DNA from: Euptelea pleiosperma
Taxonomy: Eukaryota; Streptophyta; Magnoliopsida; Ranunculales; Eupteleaceae
Assembly (NCBI GenBank): GCA_035048495.1
Contig: CM068549.1
Location: forward strand, 19,997,103 to 20,061,102
DNA length: 64,000 nt
Direction: 5' to 3'
Within the stretch, counting starts at the first letter, position 1; every line of letters starts with the position of its first letter. The translations under genes were made by a program, and so were the position numbers. The notes under the pieces are model-generated. The model searched no databases and was not told the DNA's origin. It was given only the letters and a program-made list of their open reading frames with translations. Shown piece after piece: positions 45,926 to 57,739 of the stretch.

Positions 45926-46129
45926 GACCTGAACCTGAGACCCATGACCCGACCCAGAAAAGTATGGATCGAACTTGGTATCCAAGGCTAAGGCACGAGG
46001 TGCGGATAAAAATAATATTAATGAAATAGTGAGCATGTATCTAAATCAACACATAAATCAAAATGAATCAATCTCATAATGTAAATTTGAAACTTATTTT
46101 CGATTACATTTTAAATGTCAAATAATAAC
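45926..46129. other. Unassigned A/T-rich flank of solo LTR IV
   Basis: Between the truncated protease and the LTR. It may belong to the LTR or leader of the chromovirus that was the insertion target. No gene seen. Confidence 0.35.
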
Positions 46130-47956
46130 TGATAGTAGGGATTTTCCGCGTCGTTGGTTACGAAAACCCTAAGTCCAACAAGATTTGTAATTTTGATTCA
46201 ATTTTATCCTGCAAAATTCAGATATTCTAGCATACGGATTCGTGTCGGATGTCGATCCACACTCGGGGTAAGTTGCGCAAACAAGAACATAAAATGATGG
46301 GTTTTTGCCACAGAATTTGCTAAAAAGAATGATGGAAGGATGAGAATGGTGATTAAGGGATCGGATTTAAAACATGTTTAGTGATTTTAGAGAAAGAAAT
46401 TGCCATAAGATTAAAAAGAAAATAACTAACACAATGAAGTAATACTAGAATTTATTGAAATAATAACTTTCTTACAATATTCTCAATCAAAATTGCGAAC
46501 TAAACATAAAAAGAACCAAAAGGATTAAACTATAAAGCCGTAAAAACTAGAGAGAGAAAGAGAATAAGAGGAGAGAGAGTATGAATTTTTAGAGAGAGAG
46601 AGAAAAATTAGAGATAGAATAGGTAGAGAGAGAAATTTTACCCATGGGAAACTTACCAATATTGAAGGTTGTGAAGATAGTAGTGGTGCAATAGCAATGG
46701 AGATGGAGTTGTAGGTATAGGCGTTTGTTGGAGGTATTGGACACGGTGGCTGCAAGGGAGAAAACAGGTAGGGGGATCCTTTCACTTGTTCTTCTTCTTC
46801 TCTTCTTTTTTTCTTCTCTTTTCTTTTTATTTTTTTTTTCTTTGGGGGGGTGAAACGGACTGGAGTTGCAAGTTGCAACTCCAGCACGTTAGAGAGAAGA
46901 AGTGGTGGGCGGTGCAAGAAGGAGGAGTGGCTCGTGGATCTGGTGGATGGCAGCAGGTGAGGATGGTGTGGAGATCGTGGAATGAGGTTAATGAAGGGGT
47001 GAGGTGGTGTAGTAGACCCACAACCCGAAGTTGCAGGTGGTGGTGGCTGCTATTGGCGGTAGGTAGGAGCTGGCGGGGATGCAAGGTGGAGGAGAACCAG
47101 CAGGTAGGCGTTCCTCCTCTACTCTTCTTCTTCTCCTCTTTCGGCTCTCTTTTTTTTTTTTGGTTTTTCCTTTCTATTTCAGTCAAAGAAATAGGGCAGA
47201 AAGGGGGTAAGGACGGTTGGGATTAGAAGGAAAGTGAGAGGAGAAGGTGTATGTCGGTGATGGAGAACTTGCAGCCCGGAGAAAAGTGCAACAGGGAGGA
47301 GAGAACGGTGCACAGCAGGAGCATGAAGATGGATCAATCCGTTGGCCAGGAGAGAGGAATGGTGGGGAGAGTTGCTGATCTTCAACTCTCCAATGGTGAA
47401 AACGATGATGAGGGTGTTGCTGTCTCTTTGTTGCAGCGGTTGAGAGGTGGAGAACCAGGTGGTATGGTGGAGTCTTTTGGCAGCGAACTGCCGTTGGAAG
47501 ATGTGGAGATGGGGAGCGGTTGCAGGCAGAGGGATGGCTTGGCAACAGCCAAGGTGAGGGAGGATGCAGCAAGCTGCTGCGCAGGTTTCCGGCGAACTTC
47601 TTGCCGTAGAAGATGACCGGAGTTGCAGCTTGCAACTCCGGTAGGTAAAAAAAAAATGAAGACAGACGTTAGAAGCAGAAGAAGAAGAAGAAGAAGAAGA
47701 AGAAGATGGTGGAGCCGGCGTACCAGTCCGGTGGTGGCTCGCCGGAGAGGAAGGAGTGGAGGAGAAGAAGAAGAAGAAGGAGGAGAAAGCGCCGAAAATG
47801 TCGGGGAAGTTTTGGGCGAAGGAGAGGTGGAGATGGGGGAGAGATTAGAAGAGAAGGGAGGGGGATTAGGGTTCGAACGAACCCCTATCCTTCTCCTTTT
47901 AAAGCTCCCTATTTCCTTTAATGGAAGTAGGGTATTTTTTGAAAATAAAAAATATG

Positions 47957-48003
<47 letters not shown>

Positions 48004-48982
48004 TTTATAAGTAAAACATTACTTTTCTATGGGGAATCTCCCCATTTAGTGGACCCCCCTTTTTTTTAAAATTTAATTAAAATTATCTTGAAATTCACGG
48101 GGTCCACTAACTGGTCGGACAGCGGGTCGATGATGATGGGCCCGGCTACTGGCCCACATGGATTGATGATGTCCATCATTTCACAAGATGATGTGACAGA
48201 CAGTCTGATGGCGATCGGATGGATGGTGACTTGATTGGGACCCAGATTGGTAGATCGATGGATCTAGAGAGATCCAACGGTCCGATTGAAGATCCAACGG
48301 TCCGATGGAAGATCCAACGGTCAGAAAGCTAAGGGAGATGAGATAGAGCCGATGGGCAGGAGTTCTGGGGTTAGGTCAGTAGATTCGAGGACCGAGAGAT
48401 GAAGAGAGAGAGAGAATAAGGAGAGATGAGAGAGAAAGTATCAGAAAATAGAGAGAAAAGCACTGGCGGAGGGTCTGGAACCCTGGTCTTCACTGTGACC
48501 ATCCTCACGCTTCTCCAGTAGAGTCGACTATCATTCTTTGCTGACTCATGTGGCTTTAAACGCTTTGGTCCGTCTCTTGGTCATTGGCTCTCCTACTCTC
48601 TTCGTTCTTTGGGCCAGCTTTTTGGTCCTCTTATTCAGCCCATATTTGGCCCATATCTTCTAGTCATAGCATGTGGGCTCTTTAAGCTTTGATAATGGGC
48701 TTTCATGATCGATTTGGGCCCACAAGTCTCGAGAATCGTCCCATTGGGGTTTCCTGCGACAGAAGAAGCGCGTAATGAGACTTTATCAGAACGGCTTAAT
48801 ATCTAGACTTCCGAAAATGTGTTTAATGCATGCAAATATACCATTTCGTCTAGAAAAGTGTGTTCTATGCAACAGAAGAGACTATTACGTAGAAAAGTAG
48901 ATAAATAGAGCATTTTACGTAGGAGAATGCAATAACACTAAAAGGATAATTGCTTAAAATAAGCACTTTTGAGCGAATATCA
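46130..48982 (-). repeat. Family X solo LTR, copy IV
   Basis: Runs from tgatagtagggattttccgc to gagcgaatatca, 2853 bp, with no family X internal sequence on either side. The flanks ataac (46125-46129) and gtaac (48983-48987) differ at one base, consistent with a 5-bp target duplication. It contains palindromes at 46860-46884 and 47617-47641, an AAG tract, a TA tract (47960-47993) and the gatccaacggtccgat repeats. Confidence 0.88.
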
Positions 48983-49421
48983 GTAACCTACTGAGATAAC
49001 TAGGAATTTAAATGACTAGAAGCAAAACCTAAACATAATTTTTAGAAAAATAATAAAAGTGTTAGAATCCTCTGGCTCCTATCATTGAGCCGCTGGTCCA
49101 TCCGGTATCTCTGCAAAAATATTAGAATATAGGCATGAGTTATCGACAACTCAGTCGGTTCGCTCCACCACCTATACTTCTATGGGGATGAGCGGTTAAA
49201 ACATGATAAAAACCATACAATGATCGAAATATGCATCAATGCTATCGATAATTAAATACTGGACTCATCGGGCAAATCCCCAAACCCCAATGAGTCAAAA
49301 TAATAATGAGAGTGCATGGTTGGGCTAAACAAGCAGCTTCCTTACAGGCGGGCCATGCTGTTAATTCCACCGCAAGGATCCAGGGATGTTTCAGGTCTTT
49401 CACTATTGGGAGCAGGCCATT
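48983..49421. other. Target DNA between two family X insertions
   Basis: About 440 bp, no gene. It resembles the A-rich non-coding sequence on the far side of the 11-kb element (from 60596), so both X insertions may sit in one older chromovirus LTR. This is an inference. Confidence 0.4.
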
Positions 49422-52223
49422 TGAAAGTAGGATTTTTTCGCGTCGTTGGTTACGGAAACCCTAGAATCAACACATTTGTAATTTATCTGAGATTTCCTAC
49501 AAAATTAAGCGATTCTTTGCACAGTGAAAGTATGTCGGATGTCGATCCGCACTCGGGGTTAGTGTGCGCAATTCAAGGATATGAAATGATAGATTTTTTT
49601 TTTTTAGACATTGTTAAAAATAAAGGGATGGAAAGGTGCGAATGGTGGTTGACAGTGACTTGTAAAACTTGATTTGATGATTGTAGAGAGAGCTTAACAC
49701 AAAAACAATAAAAATAACAAAGATGAAGTAATTGACAATTCGCAAAACCCAACTTTTCATTAATAATTAAGCAATTTAGTACATTTATTGAAATTTAAAT
49801 CTACTTCAAAATGAACTAAAACATTTGGATCTGGAGAGAGAAAGAGTACTAGAGTTCTAGAGAGAGAAAAATAAAAAGAAGAGGTGTTCTAGAGAAATAA
49901 AGTGAGAAACAAAAGAAAACTAGAGAAAATATAAGGAAAAACTAGAAAGATCTAGAAAAAGAGATGGATTAGAGAGATAGAAAATCGATCGAGAAAGGAA
50001 GGAAGAAGAGGGAAGACACTAACAAACACTTACCATGGTGGCTGGAGTCGGTAGATCGTGTTTCAGATCTGTAACTTACTGGCTTGAAGGAGATGATGGG
50101 CAAGCGTTGCTGGCTCGGGTGCTCCCAAAAGAGGAGCAAAAGAAGAGGATGGACCAGGAGGCTGTGATGACGATTAGGCCAAGGTGATGCAGACCTGTGC
50201 ATCAAACCCACGAAGAGATGATCTCATGGATAGGTGAGTGCATCATGTTGTGGTGATGAGGAGAAGCCTGAAGCATGAAGAGGCGCTGATGGACAGCACC
50301 GCTGGTTCATTGCTGGTGGTGGCGGTTCAAACTATAGATGGCAGCAGTGCCAATGGTGGATGGCAGCGTGGAGAGTGAAGAACCAGGCGGGCTGGAGTTG
50401 CTTCACGTTGCTGCCTTGTAAGAGGGCAGGAAGGAGAAAGAAAAGGTGTTGCAGGAGTAGGCGGTGGAGCTTCAGGTGCACTTGCAGGTTGAGCAAGGAG
50501 GAGGGCGGAGCAGCAGGTGGAGATGCAGGGTTGAGGCGCTGTTGCAGGCGGGCTGAGGAAGATGGAACCCACCGTTCTCTCCTCTCTTACTTCTTTTTTT
50601 TTTTTTTATTTCTTTTTCTCATTTTTGTGAGAGAGGCGATGATGGAAGAGATGGTGGCTGGGTTTTTTGGAGAGGGAAGAGATGGGGGAGATGACGGTTG
50701 GGAGGAATGAGGAGAGGAGTTGAGCCCGTGAAGACGCACCTACACAGCAAGCCGGAGTTGCAAGTTCGGTGGACCTCCAAGAAGAGTGTGTGCAGCAGTG
50801 GTGAGGCATAACAAGATGGGGTAGAAGAAGAAGAAGAAGAAGAAGAAGAAGAAGAAGGAGGAGGCCAAAAGGGGTGAACCAGTCTGGCGAGCACGTTGGT
50901 TGCTTGCCGGAGTTGCTAGGAGGAATGGTAGAGAAGGGAGAATCCACCAGCAAACATGCCGGTAAATGAAGAAGAAGGAGCGGCCGGAGTTCTGCAACTT
51001 CGGCCGGTAAATGAAGAAGAAGAAGATGAAGAAGAAGCGGAAGAAGAAGAGGAGAAGAAGAGGAGAAAGAAGGAGAAGAAGAGGCAAAAACGTGGTGGAG
51101 TTTTTTGGGGAGAGAAAGGAGCAATAAGGAGGGGGATTAGGGTTCCAAAGAACCCTTCTCCTTCCCCTTTTAAAGCTCCCTAGTTTCCATTAATGGAAAT
51201 TAGAGAATTTTTGAAATAAAAATATATATATATATATATTTCTTTTTTTTTAAGTAAAACCCTACTTTTCTTTGGGGGATTTCCCCATTTAGTGGACCCC
51301 TCATTTTTTAAAATTTAATTAAAATTATTTTTAAATTCACGGGGTCCACTAACTGGTCGGACAGTGGGTCGATGATGATGGGCCTGGCTACTGGCCCACA
51401 TGGATTGATGATGTCCATCATCTCACAAGATGATGTGACAGACAATCTGATGGCGATCGGATGGATGGTGACTTGATTGGGACCCAGATTGGTAGATCGA
51501 CGGATCTAGAGAGATCCAACGGTCCGGTGGAAGATCCAATGGTCCGATTGAAGATCCAATGGTAAAAAAGCTAAGGGAGATGAGACAGAGCCAATGGGCA
51601 GGAGTTCTGGGGTTAGGTCAGTAGATTCGAGGACCGAGAGATAAAGAGAGAGAGAATAAGGAGAGATGAGAGAGAAAATATCAAAAAATAGAGATAAAAG
51701 TATTGGCAGAGGGTCTGGAACCCTAGTCTTCACTGTGACCATCCTCACGCTTCTCCAGTAGAGTAGACTATCATTCTTTGCTGACTCATGTGGCTTTAAA
51801 CACTTTGGTCCGTCTCTTGGTCATTGGCTCTCCTACTCTCTTCGTTCTTTGGGCCAGCTTTTTGGTCCTCTTATTCAGCCCATATTTGGCCCATATCTTC
51901 TAGTCATAGCATGTGGGCACTTTAAGCTTTGATAATGGGCTTTCCTAATCGATGTGGGCTCGCGAGTCTCGAGAATTGTCCCATCGGGGTTTTCTGCGAT
52001 AGAAGAAGCGCGTAATGAGACTTTATCAGAACGATTCAATGTCTAGACTTCCAAAAATGTGTTTAATGCATGCAAATATACCATTTCGTCCAGAAAAGTG
52101 TGTTCTACGCAACAAAAGATACTCTTACGTAGAAAAGTAGATAAATAGAACATTTTAACGTAGGAGAGTGTGAAAATGCTTAGAAGATAATTGTGAAAAA
52201 TACGCACTTTTGAGCGAATATCA
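49422..52223 (-). repeat. 3' LTR of the complete family X element (copy V)
   Basis: Length 2802 bp. Highly similar to copy VI over its whole length except for indels in simple repeats. Carries the palindrome at 50984-51003 with a shortened loop, and an AAG array at 50821-50858. Confidence 0.9.
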
Positions 52224-54370
52224 CAACCCCCAACCAGCATATTGCCAATCCTTGGCAATTAGTGCGAAATAAATGAGCTTAAAAGGGCTCTGCACATGTT
52301 ACACACTTTTTCATATTAGCTCCGAAAAAACACCGTTCGTCAAATCATTGAATGGATGCAAAAATAGTTACATGCTAGCGAAGATTTGGAAAGTTTTGAC
52401 AAGACTACAGACTGATAATCATGACCCAGAATAGTCAGACTCTGCGTGTGTGTGTGCTCAACATTCTCGTCATTCGACAGTAAAGATTTCTAGATCACCT
52501 CTAAGTTTTTATGCCTCGACCTCAAATCTCACATGTTTAGCACTCAGAATAGAATCACACAAGAAGGGTTTTCTTCTTTTCTCTCAATTTATATGTGAGG
52601 AGATGTGTTAATATATGAAAGCAACGATCTCACATATGTATTATTTAAAGGAAGGACATCTTTAACAGAAGAAGATCTCATGATTGGAATACCACTTCAC
52701 TCAGGACCGTCAGATCAAACTCTATAGCTTCTCCTTCTCCAATCTCCACATTTTATGATCGTGCTATCCTAGAATCAAATAGGACTTTCCTGGGTTATAA
52801 TGAGGCTTAGGTCCGGTGTAGAAAAATAAATGGATACAGGATTTCAAAGATCTTGAGAGGATATCTCTATTTTCTTGTATTTTTTTTCTACGATGTAGCA
52901 CCATTATCTGGTTCTTTTTCCTTTTTTTTTCATATTTTTCTCTTTTTCTAGATATTTCTGAGACTGCTCAATTTCTTTTCAGCTCCTTTTCATACTTTCT
53001 TTTCATATTTTGTTTTCAGCTTGAACCACTTTCTTTTCCTTTTGATTTTTCTTCTTTACTTTTCTTTTTCACAGTACACCCACATCAGTTATTCTTTTGT
53101 CCATCTCAAAATAAGGGTAGTCAGTCATGTTTCGTAGCTGGACTGGGTTTTAGGTTGATGTGTTTACAAAGAAAAGGCTTTTATAAAATAGCTCAAGGGG
53201 TTTCTAGTGAAGTATAATTCAGGTGAGTAAAAAGGCTGAATGGTTTAGAAAAATGGCCTAAATCATTTTTTAGGGTTTGTACTATCATGTATACTGTCTT
53301 GACTGGATACAAAGAAGGTTCTGTTGTAGTAATCCAATTTTGATGTCGTTCCGAGTTTCATGATCAATTAAAAGGGTAATGAGATTTCTCAACGAATATT
53401 GCGGGCAAGAAGAATAGTGAGTCATCTTGTGACTCAGAATTGTTGTATAACCCTCTGAATTGATTAAAGGCTCGAAAGCTCACTGGGTTAGGTCTCCACA
53501 ATTATTCTCACAGGATCTCTAGAATTTCTAAACTTAGGATGACTCTGATATTGATAGTGTACAATTGTGCCGAACATGAGTTTTTCTGAGTTTTCAAACC
53601 TGCTGTAGTCACGCTTGACTTGACTCAAAGTTAGCTTTAAACAAAAATTGACATCCTTAATACTGACTTAACGGAGGTTTTCAGCTAATCAAAGTCAGGG
53701 TATTTGACACATTTTTGAAATTCTAGAAAATTTTTGGAGAACATCGGAAATCACCCCAAAAACAATTATTTTTTTTTTTTATCAAAATGAAGACATGAGT
53801 TTTGGTAAATACCCACCCCCAACCAAAATACAGCACCGTCCTCGGTGCTCATGACCGGGACATAAAATGATGAAAAATCGGTGATGATGATGCAAAGGTT
53901 CAGGGAGGATGTTACCAAGTCGGCAGAAACTCGACAGTGTGTGATACCTGATGATCGGAAGAATGAATGTACTTGTATTTCCAGAGATATAACAGTAATA
54001 ACAAATGCATGAGACTCATGTACTCTAGGAATACCGGAATTGCCTTTCCGAAAGCGCTAAGTTTTACGTCTTTAGCCAGACATGATGGGGGTATATCAAG
54101 TATCCCCAACCAGGTTGAGACTCATGGAGACTGAGTGAATCTGCGGTCTTCCGGACACCTAAGGTGGAAGCGAGATAGTTATCCTATCCCTTGTCTAGGT
54201 ATACCTGTGTAGAACAGGTCTTTCTCAGTGTAGACTGAGAGAAGGATAGTAAGTTCTCTGAGTAGCCCTGCAAAGGTGTGTAGTTGAGCAGGGAGGGATT
54301 GAAGCTTCTCAATAAAAATTGAGAGGACAGGAGTAGGGGATTCTCTGACCATGGTTAGCAGAGCCGAAAA
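52224..54370 (-). other. Family X internal non-coding region downstream of the gag-like ORF
   Basis: Starts at the left LTR with the polypurine-like tract (52224-52238 on plus). T-rich and without ORFs of note. Collinear with 25496-27420. Confidence 0.7.
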
Positions 54371-55933
54371 CTAATTGAGTTTTGCAAGAAGGTATCTGAA
54401 TGGAGCAGACTCCTGCAGATCAGTAATACCAGAAATGTTGGACTCCGAGATGAAGTCAGACTCAAAGTGTTCTTGACACTTGGATAATTTAGCTTCGGGA
54501 GAGTCCTGAATTAGACTCTGTACGGCACATGGGTCATCGATAATATCGACGTAGGGTAGCGGGTGAAAATTGTTGGCCTCTCCCTCGAGCTTTCCTAATT
54601 TAATAGGGATGTTCCAATCCCTATACTCAATATGTTCATCCTTGATGGGGAACGGTAGGTCCAAGACAACAGGAATCCCATGTTCTAGACACGGCTCATC
54701 AGTAAAAATGTCTGCATCCAGGGCAGAGAAAGAATTATCAGAGATAGAAATGGAACTGAGTTCCTCTGTGCTCGGTCTAGAAGTTGGTGCTGTTAAGGGC
54801 ACCATAGATGGAGACACGGGTTCATCACTATTATGGCTCACTACAAGGGAGGTGGGGAGGAACAGTAGATCTAGCACAGTTGGGATCCTACGATCGAGAC
54901 ACAGCTCAGTGTCATGGAGATCGACATCAGGGTCAACAGAGGTAGAGTGAAAAATAGGTTGCTCTGAGGTATGTTCAAGAGTCGGTGCTGTTAAAGGCAC
55001 CGAAGATGGATACATTGGCTCCTCAATAGTCTGGCTCGATCTAGGGGTGATAACAACTTCTATTTTATCTTGGCAATTCTGGTACTTGGTCCAGTTGTGC
55101 GACTCCTCATTATAGATAGTGGCCATGTCACTCTCCTCAGGATAGGCTATTGGTGGGCTAGTGAAGTTGACTTCCTCTCTCTCATTTTCTAATTGAACGA
55201 GACGTTGCTCCAAGCTCTCCATAGATTGTTGTTGTTGGTGCTCTAGACCTTGGAAATACTGTTGTTGCTGGGCAATGTACTGAGAGAGAAGGTCCTCTAG
55301 ACCGGGTTTAGTAGCCAACGGAGGTGGTTCAGCCAAGGGGAGCTGAGGTGCCAACTCTTGATTGTAGTCCGACTGGGTATGAAAGTTGTAAGGCAAAGTG
55401 GAGTCTGGGACTAGTTGCTGACTCTGGAAATCCTGAGGGGCCCACTGTTGATCAGAATAGTCATTCTGTGGATATGACGGGTACTGGGATTGCAAGTATT
55501 GCCAGTCATACTCTCCATTGGGTTTATAGAACCCGGAAGAATAATTGTCCTGCGGAAGTTGCTGCGGGATAGCAGACGGTTCCCAACCAAAATTAGGGTG
55601 ACTCCTAGTGTCCGGATAATAAGTGCTGTCATAGGAGGTCTGCATTGGAGATGGAAAGGTACATACATCTTGCTGGATAGGAGGGTAATATCCTACAGAA
55701 TGAGAATTGTGCACAGGTTGCTGGACTGTGACACTAAGGGCAGCGACTGAGTTTTTAAGCTCTTGGAGTACAGAGTTGTACTCTGGATCTCGGTGATTAT
55801 CATACCCTGTAGAAGTGTGCGAGACTAGAGTATCATGATGATACGCAGAATTGTCATACCATTGTTGAGAGTGATCACCTCGATTCTCACAGAAACTGTA
55901 GTAGGTCTCATACAGAGGCCGTTCATCTGCCAT
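54371..55933 (-). CDS. Family X gag-like protein, 520 residues
   Basis: An uninterrupted ORF starting MADERPLYETYYSFCENRGD. The first 200 residues are rich in Q, Y, S and P (for example YDWQYLQSQYPSYPQNDYSD). Around residue 205 comes the segment PPPLATKPGLEDLLSQYIAQ, then QQQYFQGLEHQQQQSMESLE and QRLVQLENEREEVNF, a predicted coiled coil resembling the SLEDxLxxF..Q region of Athila/TAT gag proteins. The C-terminal half has an internal duplication: VPLTAPT..ELCLDRRIPTVLDL and VPLTAPT..EPCLEHGIPVVLDL. No CCHC knuckle, capsid core or protease motif. It lies 1.8 kb from the primer site. Its intact frame, compared with broken copies at 27425 and 33163, suggests a young or selected copy. Confidence 0.7.
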   Translation of the reverse strand: MADERPLYETYYSFCENRGDHSQQWYDNSAYHHDTLVSHTSTGYDNHRDPEYNSVLQELKNSVAALSVTVQQPVHNSHSVGYYPPIQQDVCTFPSPMQTSYDSTYYPDTRSHPNFGWEPSAIPQQLPQDNYSSGFYKPNGEYDWQYLQSQYPSYPQNDYSDQQWAPQDFQSQQLVPDSTLPYNFHTQSDYNQELAPQLPLAEPPPLATKPGLEDLLSQYIAQQQQYFQGLEHQQQQSMESLEQRLVQLENEREEVNFTSPPIAYPEESDMATIYNEESHNWTKYQNCQDKIEVVITPRSSQTIEEPMYPSSVPLTAPTLEHTSEQPIFHSTSVDPDVDLHDTELCLDRRIPTVLDLLFLPTSLVVSHNSDEPVSPSMVPLTAPTSRPSTEELSSISISDNSFSALDADIFTDEPCLEHGIPVVLDLPFPIKDEHIEYRDWNIPIKLGKLEGEANNFHPLPYVDIIDDPCAVQSLIQDSPEAKLSKCQEHFESDFISESNISGITDLQESAPFRYLLAKLN

Positions 55934-57739
55934 TAGAGGCGATAGAGGGGTGCGGAGGACTAACTCTCAGATCGAGTCAGTAAAAGGTTAGGACAGGTCC
56001 AACCGGGCTTCTACTTGAAAAAGCAAGCCCAAGATTTGGCAAAAAGTTGCCAAAAGGAGACACTGGAGTAGTGATTCTAAATGATGCACACCAAGCACAG
56101 ATAATCCTATTCTAAACAATCAGGATATATTTTAGGCATTATCTTGTTAGTTTTGGGGTTAGAGTAGATTATGACAGTGGGCGGACCATTGGTTTATCTT
56201 TTAGCCGCCGGACTAACTGTATGCACTCAGAGGTTCTCACCAGGCTACACTCTTCAGAGCGAATCCTTTAGTACTAACTCTAGTCAACAACAAGGCAATC
56301 CGAAGCCTAGACAGACGTGCGGCACAATGGCTGTCTTAAGTACGTCCCAGACTAACCGGATTGGTCAAGTATATAAGAAGAGTGTTCGCTCGGGTTAAGC
56401 TAGGGTTGGTGCGTGTTCCTAGTCCACACGCAACTAACCGCCGAATAGTCCAAGATGCCACATCGAGCTCAGTGTACTTGAGTAGCAGGGACTTATGGGT
56501 GTGTTAGACAACAGGGACCCGCGCTCGTGGTCTTATTTCGATTGGATGTTAAGCGGGTTCGCTTTGTGTGGATTTTTCCTCGAACACCGGGCTAATTGGC
56601 TCTACTTCTTGATTCTTTTTATTATAGATGGATCCTGGGGATCAATTTCAGCTGGAGTGATAAGGTGGGTGATGAAATCCCACCAGTTTCAATTTTGGAG
56701 CTGGGTTTGCTCTCTTAGAGTTGATTGATTAACGGCCACGCCACGCAAGTCGAAGAATATGTATTCGAAAGCAAATAGACAAGCGGCAATGATGCACCCA
56801 ATAACACCGTATCGCACTCAAGGTGAGGATAGGGACTTACCTCCCGTGGGCCACGCCACGGGGTCGCCTCCGTGGGTTAGGGAGGGGTATCCTAATGGGC
56901 TTGGGCCCGACTCCAGCTCTTTGAGCTTTCGCTCCCTACCCACACTGGATCGTGTTCCTGCAGAAAAGTTAGATCGCACGGTCTAGGTATTTGGGATTCT
57001 ATGTGGAAGATCCTTGCCTTTTTAGGGTTCACTGAACAAGCACTGGATTTAGGCAAGTGTTTGAATTAGTTTCCAAATTCGAGATGGGTTAAAATTTAGG
57101 AATTTCCAGATTGGAAAATACCTAGATTGGAAAGTTTTCCTAACTGTGGAGATCTTCCAAGAAAGATTTGATTGCGAGATCCCTTACAATTTTGGGAAAT
57201 TTCCCAAAATTGAAATTCCGCTAGATTTGGGGTGTTTTCTTTTGCAGACTTTTCCAAATTCGGAAGATTTCTAAAGATAGAAATACTTCTAAAGAGGAAA
57301 CTTCTAAGAAGAGAAACCCTAATTTAGCAGAGTTTCAAGATTTTGGAATCTTCCCAAAAATCGCAAATCCTTGATTGGTGATTGCTAAAAATTTGCAGAA
57401 TATAAAACCCTAATTTTTTTGAATTTTGAATTTTGAATTTTTTATTTTTTTGGGTATTTTTAACTTAATCTAGGGTTTCTAAAAAATCCTAGAACAAGAT
57501 CTAGCAGTTATTTGGAAAGTAATAAAATTCCTAAAGTAGTACAACTTTGCACTCGGCCTTCCAAGGCATTAAAAATAGTAATTTAAAAGTAGCTAAAAAT
57601 AACTAAAAACCAAAAATAGAAAGTTTCTCGAAAAGGTCGGGCTGTCCAAATTGAGCAGCTTTCCGATTTGGCAACTTTCCAATTCTATCTTTATGTCCCT
57701 TTTCGCACTCCCGTACACCCGAGTGGCAGCGGCGTCATT
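55934..57739 (-). other. Leader of family X element with primer binding site
   Basis: About 1.8 kb of non-coding leader. At its right end (plus 57721-57737) the minus strand reads tgacgccgctgccactc, similar to the Asp-tRNA-type primer site over its first 13 bases. No ORF longer than about 80 codons. Confidence 0.65.

Noticed and set aside
46525..48069. Proline/leucine-rich frames in LTR copy IV
   Set aside because: Low-complexity frames inside a solo LTR, with no conservation of frame between LTR copies.
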